From positions 62,001-126,000 of the forward strand of contig JAYZXF010000003.1 in the NCBI GenBank assembly GCA_036141575.1: a stretch of DNA of 64,000 bases. Direction: 5' to 3'. This document shows positions 6,316-15,262 of this stretch, piece by piece. The stretch's first letter is position 1. The number at the start of each line of letters is the position of its first letter. A model generated the notes under the pieces. The model saw nothing but the letters and a program-made list of their open reading frames with translations. It was not told the DNA's origin and made no database searches. The translations under genes and the position numbers were made by a program. The DNA comes from Pseudomonadota bacterium. Its GTDB lineage: Bacteria; Pseudomonadota; Alphaproteobacteria; UBA2136; JAPKEQ01.

Positions 6316-8001
6316 TTAACCTTTTAAAAACGAAAGTAAATTTTTCGTAAATTCGTCTTCTAGCTTAGACTTTTGGTGCTCAGGTTGCTTCAAGAAACTA
6401 CATGCAAACTTCACCATTTCATCCAAGAAGGCTGGTGAATTCCACTGCCCTTTCTTTGTAAATGGTGCAATATGCTCGCTCGAGCTTGCAAGAAGTGTCT
6501 TACTTCGAGGAATTTCGCGCATAAGTTCACGATAAACATCTTCTTCAGGATATGAAATTTCGGGACGCATCAACACATAAAACCCATGGTAAAGAGCCAT
6601 TTGCATCATTGAAGGCGTTCGAATAATAGGAACAATAGCAGCACGCACTGGCGTTTGAGTCATCACCGTATTCATAAGCTCAGGAAGAATATCATCCGCC
6701 TTCTTACTTGTAATGAAGATTGGCTTATTATATTTCACAGCAAGCTGCACTTGCTCCATAAAGATCAACTCCTGCTGAGGACGTGTATATGGCGCAAAGT
6801 GCAGATCTAAGCCAATCTCACCAATCGCAACAACTTTAGGGTTATTTCTCAGCACAGGCTCAAGAAGCTCTGATACATCAAACTTACTATTCGGACGAAT
6901 ACTTGTAGGCGAAATACCAATCGCGTAATAGGTATTTTTTAGATCCATATAACTTTTTGAAATTTCTTCCATAAGCGGTCCATTAGACGCATCAATAGAA
7001 ACAATTGAAATGCCCTGCTTATTGAACTTTTCAAGTGACTTTTTATAATCCTTAAAGCTATCTAAGCTTGAAATACGGAAGTAAGCATCAGAAAGCGTAC
7101 TATACGTATTATGTCCGCCCTTCTCGTGGTCACCAATCAGACGTTCTGCGTCCATAATAGCGCCTTCAATCTCTTCCTTCTCTTCTGCAGCTTCTGCAGC
7201 TTCAGTCTTCTTCTCACTAATCATGGTTTCATTGCCGAGGTGATCAATAGAGAAGATACGCTCAGTCCCGTATTCATCCACTTCTACGCGAATGTTTTCG
7301 CCAGCAGATGACGCAGAAGCCCCAGCAGGCGCATTATTACCCTGAGATCTCGCCATATCAAACTGATCAGCTTCAACACTTACGCCTACACCTAGAGCAC
7401 TATCCATGTTATGGCCACTACTACTTGCCGCTAAATGCACATTCTGAGAGAGACTATCTGCAAGGGCTTGTTGCACGCGCACAGCGCCATCCATTTCTCC
7501 AGAATCAGTGTAGACCATAACACCTTTATCTTTGTCCTTCTTGGTGTCACCGCCATCAGAAGAGCCCCCTTCTTTATCAGAGGGTTTAAAGTCCATAGAT
7601 TGTGTCTTTTGAAGCTTAGCTTTTTCATCTTCTTGGTTTTTAGGCTGTGGAGGCTTTCTTCCCCCAACACCTGCGCCGCTGCCTAATGCAGAAAAGCCAC
7701 CGCTACCGGCAATACCTGCTGGCGCAGCTTTTTGATTACCACTTTTACCAGCAATTTGCCCAGGCATACCACCGCCCATGGCTTTTTTAGCAGCACCAGC
7801 TGTCATGGCTTTACGGAGTTTTTTACCCTTACAGTTTGGGCAGGCGCGCCCCATAATTCCACCACCAAGATGTTTAGAACACGTAAAGAATCCACACGTA
7901 GAACATTGGAACAGAACGGGAACACTTTTAGTTGGGCTACCAGGGTAACCACCACACTTGTGACAACCTTCAGCATGTTTTCCTGAGTAAACTTTCGCCA
8001 T
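6316..8001 (-). CDS. Zinc-ribbon protein with a degenerate TatD-like domain
   Basis: This 561-residue protein has three parts. Residues 1-60 carry C13-x2-C16, C33-x2-C36, C41, H44 and C54-x2-C57, enough for two zinc sites. About 60-290 is low-complexity (glycine, alanine, lysine, serine). About 300-545 aligns by eye with TatD hydrolases: VVAIGEIGLD at about 390-399 is intact. The HxH motif near the domain start is replaced (LSDAYFRI), GIHPH reads GISPT, HTRDA reads TSKKA (431), and the late ETDAP reads ASSSE. Only one of the usual metal ligands (E395) remains, so hydrolase activity is unlikely. It is last in the operon containing a normal tatD, which suggests a partner, scaffold or nucleic-acid-binding derivative. 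That role is inferred. Confidence 0.82.
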   Translation of the reverse strand: MAKVYSGKHAEGCHKCGGYPGSPTKSVPVLFQCSTCGFFTCSKHLGGGIMGRACPNCKGKKLRKAMTAGAAKKAMGGGMPGQIAGKSGNQKAAPAGIAGSGGFSALGSGAGVGGRKPPQPKNQEDEKAKLQKTQSMDFKPSDKEGGSSDGGDTKKDKDKGVMVYTDSGEMDGAVRVQQALADSLSQNVHLAASSSGHNMDSALGVGVSVEADQFDMARSQGNNAPAGASASSAGENIRVEVDEYGTERIFSIDHLGNETMISEKKTEAAEAAEEKEEIEGAIMDAERLIGDHEKGGHNTYSTLSDAYFRISSLDSFKDYKKSLEKFNKQGISIVSIDASNGPLMEEISKSYMDLKNTYYAIGISPTSIRPNSKFDVSELLEPVLRNNPKVVAIGEIGLDLHFAPYTRPQQELIFMEQVQLAVKYNKPIFITSKKADDILPELMNTVMTQTPVRAAIVPIIRTPSMMQMALYHGFYVLMRPEISYPEEDVYRELMREIPRSKTLLASSSEHIAPFTKKGQWNSPAFLDEMVKFACSFLKQPEHQKSKLEDEFTKNLLSFLKG

Positions 8002-8016
8002 AATGTTCCTATCTTA

Positions 8017-8652
8017 TTATTCTTGTGGTCGAGGAAGACTTTCAATTTCAGTCAGATAAGAAACCTCGTCCCCACCAAGTCTTGTTACAGGCTGCAGCGC
8101 CGTTGCATCAATTTTATCTCTGCCTTTTGCATCTGTCACCATCACGCTCTCATCAGCAAAAAGTTTTTCTAACTTTAAAAAGGCTACTGTTACTTTTGAG
8201 CCCGGTACTTGGTGTGTATCAAGAAGCGTGCAATCAAAAGCAATTTTAGAACCCTCTAGCACAGGAAGCTCAAAACCGTCTTTTACTGTCAGCTGTGCAG
8301 CCCCATCACGGGCAAGTTCACTCTTGCCAAAAGGAAGATCAACAGCACTGTCCACCATTGCTCTTGCCATCTCTTTAGATGGGATATGTAGTGTCGCATG
8401 CTTTCTGGCCTTCAAGTTTGCAAGCGTATCTTTATCAGAGCCATCCTTTTTAGGAGCAATAGAAATCATGACCACCGCAGGGCTTGGGCTCACAACATTA
8501 AACCAAGAAAATGGCGCCAAGTTATAACGGTGTTCATCGTCAGAGTTTTCACCATTATCTGTCAGCACCCACGCCACAGGACGGGGTACAACCGATTGAA
8601 CAAGCCAGTGATAGCTCTCTACAGAACTCATTTCTTCAAAATTAACAATCAT
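8017..8652 (-). CDS. Flavin-reductase-like (FMN-binding split barrel) protein
   Basis: This 211-residue protein matches the flavin reductase-like domain family. It opens with the usual start (YHWLVQSVVPRPVAWVLT), then NLAPFSWFNVVSPSPAVVMI, where such proteins contact FMN, and a central STLxNL-like segment (KDTLANLKARKHATLHI). Members bind FMN and reduce it or use it for redox chemistry. The substrate cannot be told. The start overlaps the tatD stop by 4 nt, so it is translationally coupled. A metal-dependent hydrolase is often found in this slot after tatD, so this neighbour is slightly unusual. Confidence 0.82.
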   Translation of the reverse strand: MIVNFEEMSSVESYHWLVQSVVPRPVAWVLTDNGENSDDEHRYNLAPFSWFNVVSPSPAVVMISIAPKKDGSDKDTLANLKARKHATLHIPSKEMARAMVDSAVDLPFGKSELARDGAAQLTVKDGFELPVLEGSKIAFDCTLLDTHQVPGSKVTVAFLKLEKLFADESVMVTDAKGRDKIDATALQPVTRLGGDEVSYLTEIESLPRPQE

Positions 8653-9452
8653 GAAGATTCCTTTCTGTAAGGTGCAGCTTTATCAAATAGTGTAAAGAAG
8701 TTATCTGTTGTCGCTTTCGCCATTTCTTCCAGAGATACACCCTTCATACCTGCAAGCTTTTCAGCTGTATGAAGCGTGTACGCAGGCTCATTTGTTTTAC
8801 CGCGGTAAGGCTTTGGCGCAAGGTATGGCGCATCTGTTTCCACAAGAAGCTTATCCATAGGACAAAGCATAAAGCCGTCTCTCACCTCGTCTGCATTGGC
8901 ACCAAAGGTAATAATACCTGAGGCTGACATATACAGACCATGCTCCACAGCAAATTCAGCCAGTGGAAGCTTACTAGAAAAGCAGTGTAAAAGAATCTTT
9001 TGCTGCCCTTCAGCCATCGCTTCTTTAAGAATAGACATCGTGTCTTCTTCAGCGTCACGCGTGTGGATAATCACAGGCATATTCAGCTCACGCGCCACTT
9101 CAAGGTGCGTCACAAAGCTCTCCCACTGATCTTTACGCGGTGCGTTATCATAAAAGTAATCAAGGCCTGTTTCACCAATCCCAATGACTTTTTCTTTCGC
9201 ACATCCCTCACGGATCTCATCAGCTGTAATAAGGCCGCCCTCACCTGCGTTATGCGGGTGAATGCCGTAAGAACAGAACACATTTTGGTATTGTTCAGCG
9301 AGAGGTTGAATGATCTTAAAATCCTCACGTGTCGTGCCAATCGTTTGCATGTAATGCACGTGGTTTGCCTCTGAGCGTGCAATCAGCTCAACAATATCCT
9401 CACCCTTATCTAGGGCGTAGTTGAGGTGACAGTGAGAATCAACAAGTATCAT
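8649..9452 (-). CDS. tatD: TatD-family metal-dependent DNase
   Basis: This 267-residue TIM-barrel hydrolase has all family motifs: DSHCHLN at residues 5-11, GIHPH, GIGETGLDY with the bridging glutamate, IIHTRDA, LLHCFS and VETDAPYLAP. Those residues bind two divalent metals. TatD enzymes are 3'-5' exonucleases or DNases and may also process other substrates. Length is normal for the family. It lies directly after the VOC gene (1-nt overlap) in the metG operon, its usual alphaproteobacterial place. It contrasts with the metal-ligand-free relative two genes downstream. Confidence 0.95.
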   Translation of the reverse strand: MILVDSHCHLNYALDKGEDIVELIARSEANHVHYMQTIGTTREDFKIIQPLAEQYQNVFCSYGIHPHNAGEGGLITADEIREGCAKEKVIGIGETGLDYFYDNAPRKDQWESFVTHLEVARELNMPVIIHTRDAEEDTMSILKEAMAEGQQKILLHCFSSKLPLAEFAVEHGLYMSASGIITFGANADEVRDGFMLCPMDKLLVETDAPYLAPKPYRGKTNEPAYTLHTAEKLAGMKGVSLEEMAKATTDNFFTLFDKAAPYRKESS

Positions 9453-9862
9453 TATGACTTGTTCGCGCTATCATCTGGGTATTCTACAAGGCTAAGTACG
9501 TTGCCTGATGGATCAAAGAAGTGTGCAAGGATACCCCCCCAAGGCTCTTCAGCAGGTGTATCAAGAAACTCAACACCCTTTTCCTTCAGCATGTTGTATG
9601 TTGCAAGGCAATCTTCTACATGGCAGCTAATGCCAGAGAAAGAACCAATCAGCGCTTCAGCCTCATCAGATGGGTCAACGTTTTCAATCACAAGGTCAAT
9701 ACCGTACAGGTCATACACAACCACTTCGTTATCAGAAAGGATAACGTCTAGGCCGAGCTGCTTTTCATAAAACGTACGTGACGCTTTGATGTTATCAGTG
9801 AAAAGTCTAAGCGCTGCGACAGGGCCTAGCATTTTGGGTTGTTTAGGTTGTGTTTGGGCCAT
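9452..9862 (-). CDS. VOC-superfamily (glyoxalase/bleomycin-resistance-like) protein
   Basis: This 136-residue protein has one vicinal-oxygen-chelate fold: AALRLFTDNIKASRTFYEKQ at the start and GGILAHFFDPSGNVLSLVEY at the end are the typical N- and C-terminal beta-alpha-beta signatures. Members isomerise, cleave or bind small molecules with a divalent metal. The substrate is unknown. It overlaps metG and tatD by one base each, so it is part of the same transcript. Confidence 0.85.
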   Translation of the reverse strand: MAQTQPKQPKMLGPVAALRLFTDNIKASRTFYEKQLGLDVILSDNEVVVYDLYGIDLVIENVDPSDEAEALIGSFSGISCHVEDCLATYNMLKEKGVEFLDTPAEEPWGGILAHFFDPSGNVLSLVEYPDDSANKS

Positions 9863-11403
9863 TATGCCGCCTCTTCTTTTGGTTGAATTCTTGGGAATAC
9901 GCCTTCTGGCTTCGGTAGCTCAGCACCGTCTGTAAGCAGGTAGCCTTCAGCGTTTTCAATATCAGTGAATGTCATCTCGCTTGTACCTAGAAACTCTTTC
10001 ACACGTGCCATAGACTCAGGCATAAACGCATCAAGCGTATGTGCAATTGGCACAAAGCCTTCCATAAGTACACGAAGGATATGCGCCATAAGCTCTGGGT
10101 TTTCCTTCTTATGTGTCCAAGGTTGTTTAGCGTCCATGTAAGCATTTGCTGCATGCACACGAGACCAGATTGTATCGAGTGCTTTATGGAACTGTAAATT
10201 ATCAATATGCGTGCGCACATCGTTCACCATGCCCTTAAAGCCATCGAGGAACTCTTTATCAGCTGCGTCAAGTTCGCCAAGTGTTGGCACTTTCGCTTCG
10301 CAGTTTTTTGCCACCATAGAAAGCACACGCTGGAACAGGTTACCAAGCGCGTTGGCAAGGTCACTGTTCGTACGCTCAATGAGGCGCGTTTCACTAAAGT
10401 CACCGTCATTACCAAATGGCACTTCACGCATCAGGAAGTAACGTACGATATCGCGGCTGTACTCCTTAGTGAGTGATTCAGGGTCAACAACGTTGCCCTT
10501 AGATTTACTCATTTTGTCGCCATCAACTGTCCACCAGCCGTGCGCGTACACCACAGGAAGCTGCTCTTCCGTCAGTCCTGCGCCCATTAGCATTGCAGGC
10601 CAGTACACTGAGTGGAAACGTAGAATATCTTTACCTACCAAATGAATCGCAGGCCAGTAGCCCATGTTCTCTTCATTTGGCCAGCCCAGTACACTGAGGT
10701 AGTTTGTTAGGGCATCAATCCATACGTACATCACGTGGCCTGGGCCATTGGGTACAGGAACACCCCAGTCAAATGTTGTACGAGAAATTGAGATATCGCG
10801 CACTTCACCTTTTAGGAAACCAACAACTTCGTTCAGGCGGCTTTGCGGCTGAACAAGTTCTGGACGACGCTCGTAAAGGTCAAGAAGTTTCTCTCTAAAT
10901 GCAGAAAGCTTAAAGAAGTAACTCTCTTCTTCCATCCACTCTACAGGGTGACCGCTCATTGGGCTCTTGCCATCAACAAGCTCTTCTTCTGTGTAGTAAG
11001 ATTCATCAGAGATACAGTACCAACCCGCGTAGCTATCTTTGTAAATGTAGCCCGCTTCTTCAAGTTTCTGCCACATCACTTGCGCTGTCTTCTGGTGGTA
11101 ATCTTCAGTGGTACGAATAAACGTATGCTCACTGATGTTCATAATAGGTTCAATTTCGCGGAACATATCAGACATCTTATCTACGTATGCCTGAGGTGTA
11201 AGGCCTTCTTTCTCAGCAGCGCGTTGCAGCTTAAGGCCGTGTTCATCTGTACCTGTTGAAAACTTAACGTCAAAGCCGTCCAGACGCTTAAAGCGTGCGT
11301 AGATATCAGCGGCCAAAGTCGTGTAAGCACTCCCAAGATGCGGCTTACCGCTTGGGTAGTAAATAGGCGTCGTAATATAAGCTTTTTTTGAAGCCTGTGT
11401 CAT
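9862..11403 (-). CDS. metG: Methionyl-tRNA synthetase
   Basis: A 513-residue class I aminoacyl-tRNA synthetase that charges tRNA-Met. The HIGH-type motif is HLGS within PIYYPSGKPHLGSAYTTLA (residues 13-31), and the KMSKS loop is DKMSKSKGN. The connective region (YAGWYCISDESYYTEEEL) lacks the four-cysteine zinc knuckle, so this is the short, zinc-free type common in Alphaproteobacteria. No C-terminal tRNA-binding dimer domain is present. About 77 nt separate it from holB upstream. It is followed without a gap by the VOC gene. Confidence 0.97.
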   Translation of the reverse strand: MTQASKKAYITTPIYYPSGKPHLGSAYTTLAADIYARFKRLDGFDVKFSTGTDEHGLKLQRAAEKEGLTPQAYVDKMSDMFREIEPIMNISEHTFIRTTEDYHQKTAQVMWQKLEEAGYIYKDSYAGWYCISDESYYTEEELVDGKSPMSGHPVEWMEEESYFFKLSAFREKLLDLYERRPELVQPQSRLNEVVGFLKGEVRDISISRTTFDWGVPVPNGPGHVMYVWIDALTNYLSVLGWPNEENMGYWPAIHLVGKDILRFHSVYWPAMLMGAGLTEEQLPVVYAHGWWTVDGDKMSKSKGNVVDPESLTKEYSRDIVRYFLMREVPFGNDGDFSETRLIERTNSDLANALGNLFQRVLSMVAKNCEAKVPTLGELDAADKEFLDGFKGMVNDVRTHIDNLQFHKALDTIWSRVHAANAYMDAKQPWTHKKENPELMAHILRVLMEGFVPIAHTLDAFMPESMARVKEFLGTSEMTFTDIENAEGYLLTDGAELPKPEGVFPRIQPKEEAA

Positions 11404-11480
11404 ATGGATTTTTATCCCCTATTGTCCCTTAAAAACATATAAAGCACAGTGTGCCACGGAGATGGCAGAATCGCAAGCCT

Positions 11481-12476
11481 TTAGCGCATTGGTTTTCTAG
11501 GTAACACGCCACTTTTAGCGGAGATAAAGTCTTCTAGCATGGCATCAAAGGTGAGTGCCGGAGAGATATTCACTTCTTCCATGCGTCTTTTACGCCACAA
11601 ATACACGTCATAAAGGTGGCTGAGCGCATAAGATGACACACCCCACGCCCCTGTAGATTTAGACGCACTACGGACTTCTGTAGCCAGCTTCACAAGCAGA
11701 ATATCAATCGCCAGTGGCAGCACACGTTTCTGGCCAATTTTATCGCTCAGCGCATAGGCATCAGATTTTCCTTTAGCGTTTGGCGCACAGTTATTAAAGA
11801 AACCATCAAGCAATGCGCTAATATCTTCACTCTTACCAGCAAACATACTTGCAACGCCCGGCACCCCCTGCACAAGTGGAAGCAACGTTTGCACAGCTGC
11901 ATCGTCATAATCCTTTGCAAGTACCTTCGCCGTATCATCATCACTGAGCGGCGACACACGCACTGTACGGCAACGAGAAATAATTGTTGGCAGAAGCTTA
12001 GATGGCGCATGAGAAATAAGAACCCAGTACGTTTTCGTCCCCGGTTCTTCTAGGTTTTTAAGGATCGCGTTTGCAGAAGCTACATTCATGTACTCTGCCG
12101 CATCAACTATAATCACACGAGCTTCTTCACCACTCAGGCCCACGTTTTGCAGAAGGGCCCTCGTATCATCCACCTTAATGGTTTTGGTTTTAGAATCCTC
12201 AGCGGGCTCTAGTGTGAAAAAATCTGGGTGTGCACCAGCATCAATCTGTGCATAACGAGGGTGCCCATCATCAGCTTCTAGCAAATCTGGCGCCCCAAGC
12301 GGGGCAAAGCCACACAAAAGACAACGTGCTAAATGCTCAGCAAACAAACGTTTTCCAACACCTTCAGGACCAGTGAGAAGAATCGCATGAGGCATCTTGC
12401 CCGACTCAATCATCGTGCGGAGCGTTTTTTGCGCCGCCTCATGGCCAATAAGGTTTGGAAGAACGTGCTCAGACAT
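11481..12476 (-). CDS. holB: DNA polymerase III subunit delta'
   Basis: This 331-residue AAA+ clamp-loader subunit has a Walker-A-like segment (LTGPEGVGKRLFAEHLA, near residues 34-50) and a run typical of delta' in the middle (ANAILKNLEEPG, then LISHAPSKLLPTIISRCR) that contains the SRC motif. Together with tau/gamma and delta it loads the beta clamp. Its start overlaps the stop of tmk by one base (TAATG), the usual tmk-holB coupling. Confidence 0.95.
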   Translation of the reverse strand: MSEHVLPNLIGHEAAQKTLRTMIESGKMPHAILLTGPEGVGKRLFAEHLARCLLCGFAPLGAPDLLEADDGHPRYAQIDAGAHPDFFTLEPAEDSKTKTIKVDDTRALLQNVGLSGEEARVIIVDAAEYMNVASANAILKNLEEPGTKTYWVLISHAPSKLLPTIISRCRTVRVSPLSDDDTAKVLAKDYDDAAVQTLLPLVQGVPGVASMFAGKSEDISALLDGFFNNCAPNAKGKSDAYALSDKIGQKRVLPLAIDILLVKLATEVRSASKSTGAWGVSSYALSHLYDVYLWRKRRMEEVNISPALTFDAMLEDFISAKSGVLPRKPMR

Positions 12477-13153
12477 TACGCTGCTTTAGCCTCTTCAAAG
12501 TAGAAGTAATCAGAGAGCAGAGAAACAAGAGATTCATAAACACCTTCAATCGATGCAGATGCATCAATCATAATAAAGCGCTCAGGGTTCTTTTTAAGAA
12601 GCTCCACAAAGCCGTTTCTCACCTTTGTATGGAACTCAAGGCCTTCTTGCTCAATACGGTTTTCACCGTTATCCCAACCACCACTGCGTGCAAGGCCGAT
12701 CTCTGGATCAATATCAAAGTAAACAGTCGCATCTGGTGTTGTATCGCCAATCACAATGCTTTGTAGCATTTCAACCGTACGCTCACCGAGACCACGGCTT
12801 ACACCTTGGTAAACCATTGTGCTATCTGCAAAGCGGTCACATAGAACAACCTTACCTTCTGCAAGCGCTGGGCGAATCACACGCTCAAGGTGCTCAGCAC
12901 GGGCAGCTGTGTAAAGTAGAAGCTCACCCATATCTGTCCAACGATCTTTATCACCCGTTAGAATAAGGTTACGAAGCTCTTCTGCACTCGGGCAGCCACC
13001 AGGCTCACGCGTAAGAATATGGTCAACACCTGCAGCAGTTAGTGCTTCACTCAGTGCTTTAATTTGCGTTGTTTTACCGCTACCTTCACCACCTTCAAAA
13101 GTAATAAATGTACCGCCATTTGCTTTTAGGTTTTGTACCAAAGCATCAATCAT
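12476..13153 (-). CDS. tmk: Thymidylate kinase
   Basis: This 225-residue P-loop kinase converts dTMP to dTDP. It carries FEGGEGSGKTTQIKAL (P-loop, residues 19-34), the TREPGG motif and CDRFADSTMVYQG (DR(F/Y) motif). Length is slightly above the usual 205-215, from a C-terminal extension ending EEAKAA. It sits between the DacA-type gene and holB, a conserved alphaproteobacterial order. Confidence 0.96.
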   Translation of the reverse strand: MIDALVQNLKANGGTFITFEGGEGSGKTTQIKALSEALTAAGVDHILTREPGGCPSAEELRNLILTGDKDRWTDMGELLLYTAARAEHLERVIRPALAEGKVVLCDRFADSTMVYQGVSRGLGERTVEMLQSIVIGDTTPDATVYFDIDPEIGLARSGGWDNGENRIEQEGLEFHTKVRNGFVELLKKNPERFIMIDASASIEGVYESLVSLLSDYFYFEEAKAA

Positions 13154-13183
13154 TATTTTTATCCCCTACCCCAATAAATTTAT

Positions 13184-14332
13184 TTACTTCGGTCCGTCAA
13201 TGATACCAAGCCATGACAAGAAACTATCCCACAGGCGACCAAAGAAACCTTTACGTGTCACATCATGCTGCGCCACAACATCTACACTAAACATGCGGTT
13301 ATCTGCTGGGTGCACAAATGTAAGCTGCCCCACAGTTTCGCCTGCTTTAATTGGCGCAACCAAACCTTCTTTAATTTCAAGGTTTGCTTTTAGGCCATCC
13401 GCATCACGTGCACCGATGTACGTTGTGAGCGTATCTTTAGCAACCACTTTTAGGCCACCTTCAACACTGTGCCATACAGGAACGTCTTTTTGCATTACGT
13501 CACCTGCACGCACCATGTCACGCAGATCAAATGTACGGAAGACATAAACCAACCCTTTTTGAGATTCACTCTCTCGTTGAGCCATACTGTCTGTCCCCAT
13601 CACAACACTAATCAGGCGTTCATCGCCTTGACGCGCTGATGAAATGAGGTGGAACCCAGCTTCTTCAATGTGCCCAGTCTTCAGGCCATCTACACCAATA
13701 CCGCGGTTGAGAAGACCGTTACGGTTAGATTGCTTAATACCACTAAACTCAAAGCTTGGAATACTGAAGTAGTGGTAAAACTGTGGAAAGTCTTTTTGGA
13801 TGCGCTTTGCCAGCGTAAACATATCTTTTGCAGTTGTGTACTGCAGGTCAGATGGCCAGCCTGATGCGTTCACAAAGTTTGTGTTCATCATACCAAGCTC
13901 TTCTGCCTTCTCGTTCATCATCACAGCAAAACCTTCTTCACTGCCACCAAGAAACTCAGACATAGCAATACAAGCATCATTACCACTGACTACGGCAATC
14001 CCTTTAATCATGTCATCCACAGGGACCTTCTTACCAACTTCAATAAACATCTTAGAGCCGCCCATACGCCATGCTTTTTCACTTACTGGAATTTCAGTTT
14101 CAAGCGTCAGCGTACCGCTTTCAAGCGCTTCAAAAATCAGGTAAAGCGTCATCAGCTTTGTCAGGCTCGCAGGGCCCATACGGTCATTTGAATCTTTCTC
14201 TAGCGCAATGGTGCCTGTTTCAGTATCCCCAATAATGTAAGATTTTGCATTCAGCTCAATCGCCTCTGCGCTAAGCGCAGTTGTTACGCTGAGAACACTT
14301 GCAAGAGCACTTGCCTTTAGCCAAGACATCAT
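13184..14332 (-). CDS. D-alanyl-D-alanine carboxypeptidase (class C PBP5 type)
   Basis: This 382-residue exported penicillin-binding protein has a signal peptide (cleaved near AEA-IE), the serine motif SLTK at 56-59, SGN at 116-118 and KTG at 218-220. A PBP5-type beta-rich C-terminal domain follows (about 275-360), then an amphipathic anchor ending in FLSWLGIIDGPK. It trims the terminal D-Ala from peptidoglycan pentapeptides. It is the DacA/DacC/DacF type; which one cannot be decided. The gene lies 31 nt upstream of tmk and follows rlpA in an envelope-to-replication operon. Confidence 0.93.
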   Translation of the reverse strand: MMSWLKASALASVLSVTTALSAEAIELNAKSYIIGDTETGTIALEKDSNDRMGPASLTKLMTLYLIFEALESGTLTLETEIPVSEKAWRMGGSKMFIEVGKKVPVDDMIKGIAVVSGNDACIAMSEFLGGSEEGFAVMMNEKAEELGMMNTNFVNASGWPSDLQYTTAKDMFTLAKRIQKDFPQFYHYFSIPSFEFSGIKQSNRNGLLNRGIGVDGLKTGHIEEAGFHLISSARQGDERLISVVMGTDSMAQRESESQKGLVYVFRTFDLRDMVRAGDVMQKDVPVWHSVEGGLKVVAKDTLTTYIGARDADGLKANLEIKEGLVAPIKAGETVGQLTFVHPADNRMFSVDVVAQHDVTRKGFFGRLWDSFLSWLGIIDGPK

Positions 14333-14359
14333 AGATTTATCCTTGTTTTAAATAGTTTA

Positions 14360-15262
14360 TTATTCGATCACAACACGTGCGCCAACCCAGCCAGCATTTT
14401 CTGCATTGTTAAGCAGAGCATCCGCTGTGTCAACCGTGTTCACAGGGCCAATACGGACACGGTAGTACGTTGTCCCATTCACACTGTTTTCAAAAATTTG
14501 AGTACTCGGGAAGTCCGCCTTCAGCATAGAAAGCTGCTTTTGTGCGTTCGCCTCATTTGTAAAGGCACCCGTTTGTACAAAGTAGCGCGTAGAACCAATC
14601 GCAAGGTCACGCACAAGCTCAGGTGATTTCTGCACAGGCGCACCTGTACTTACACGGCTCGTGAAAGATCCACCAGTTGTCGCTGGCTGCACAGGTTTCT
14701 GATGGGTAACACGCGGTGCTGTTCTTGAAACATGGCGCGTCTTTAGAGAGCTTCCATCTGTTGGGAGCGCCTCAATCTGTACTGGTGTTACCCCCTGCTC
14801 TGCAAAGTCTAGTACTTGTGCAGCGCGGTAACTCATATCAATCACACGGTTCTTTTTAAATGGGCCACGGTCGTTAATTTTAACAATAACGCTACGGCCA
14901 TTTTTAAGGTTTGTTACACGTGCATATGTTGGTAGAGGCAGCGTTGGGTGTGCAGCTGTCATCTCATACATGCTGTACTTTTCACCGTTCGCTGTTTTAC
15001 GACCATGGAAAGGGTGTCCATACCAGCTGGCAATCCCCTTCTCTGTAAAGCCTTCAGAACTAGAAATCGGGTAATACGTTTTACCCATAATCTTATAAGG
15101 CTTACCAACCTTACGCTTACCTGTTACACGCGGCGCGCTATACCCAGCTGCACCATCGTAACGCGCAAACAAGCTATCATTCGTTGGCTTATACGTGTTG
15201 TAGTAACTTGTACAGCCAGATAGAACAACTGCCGCAAGCAGGCTCAGTGGAAGAACGCGCAT
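14360..15262 (-). CDS. rlpA: Septal-ring lytic transglycosylase RlpA-like lipoprotein
   Basis: This 300-residue lipoprotein has a lipobox LSGC with Cys17. The double-psi beta-barrel of RlpA spans about residues 68-160 (GIASWYGHPFHGRKTANGE, then the catalytic-type KINDRGPF). A SPOR domain occupies about 225-300 (YFVQTGAFTNEANAQKQL to the end) and would target it to denuded glycan at the septum. RlpA proteins cleave or bind peptidoglycan lacking stem peptides. The start overlaps the mltB stop by one base. Confidence 0.93.
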   Translation of the reverse strand: MRVLPLSLLAAVVLSGCTSYYNTYKPTNDSLFARYDGAAGYSAPRVTGKRKVGKPYKIMGKTYYPISSSEGFTEKGIASWYGHPFHGRKTANGEKYSMYEMTAAHPTLPLPTYARVTNLKNGRSVIVKINDRGPFKKNRVIDMSYRAAQVLDFAEQGVTPVQIEALPTDGSSLKTRHVSRTAPRVTHQKPVQPATTGGSFTSRVSTGAPVQKSPELVRDLAIGSTRYFVQTGAFTNEANAQKQLSMLKADFPSTQIFENSVNGTTYYRVRIGPVNTVDTADALLNNAENAGWVGARVVIE

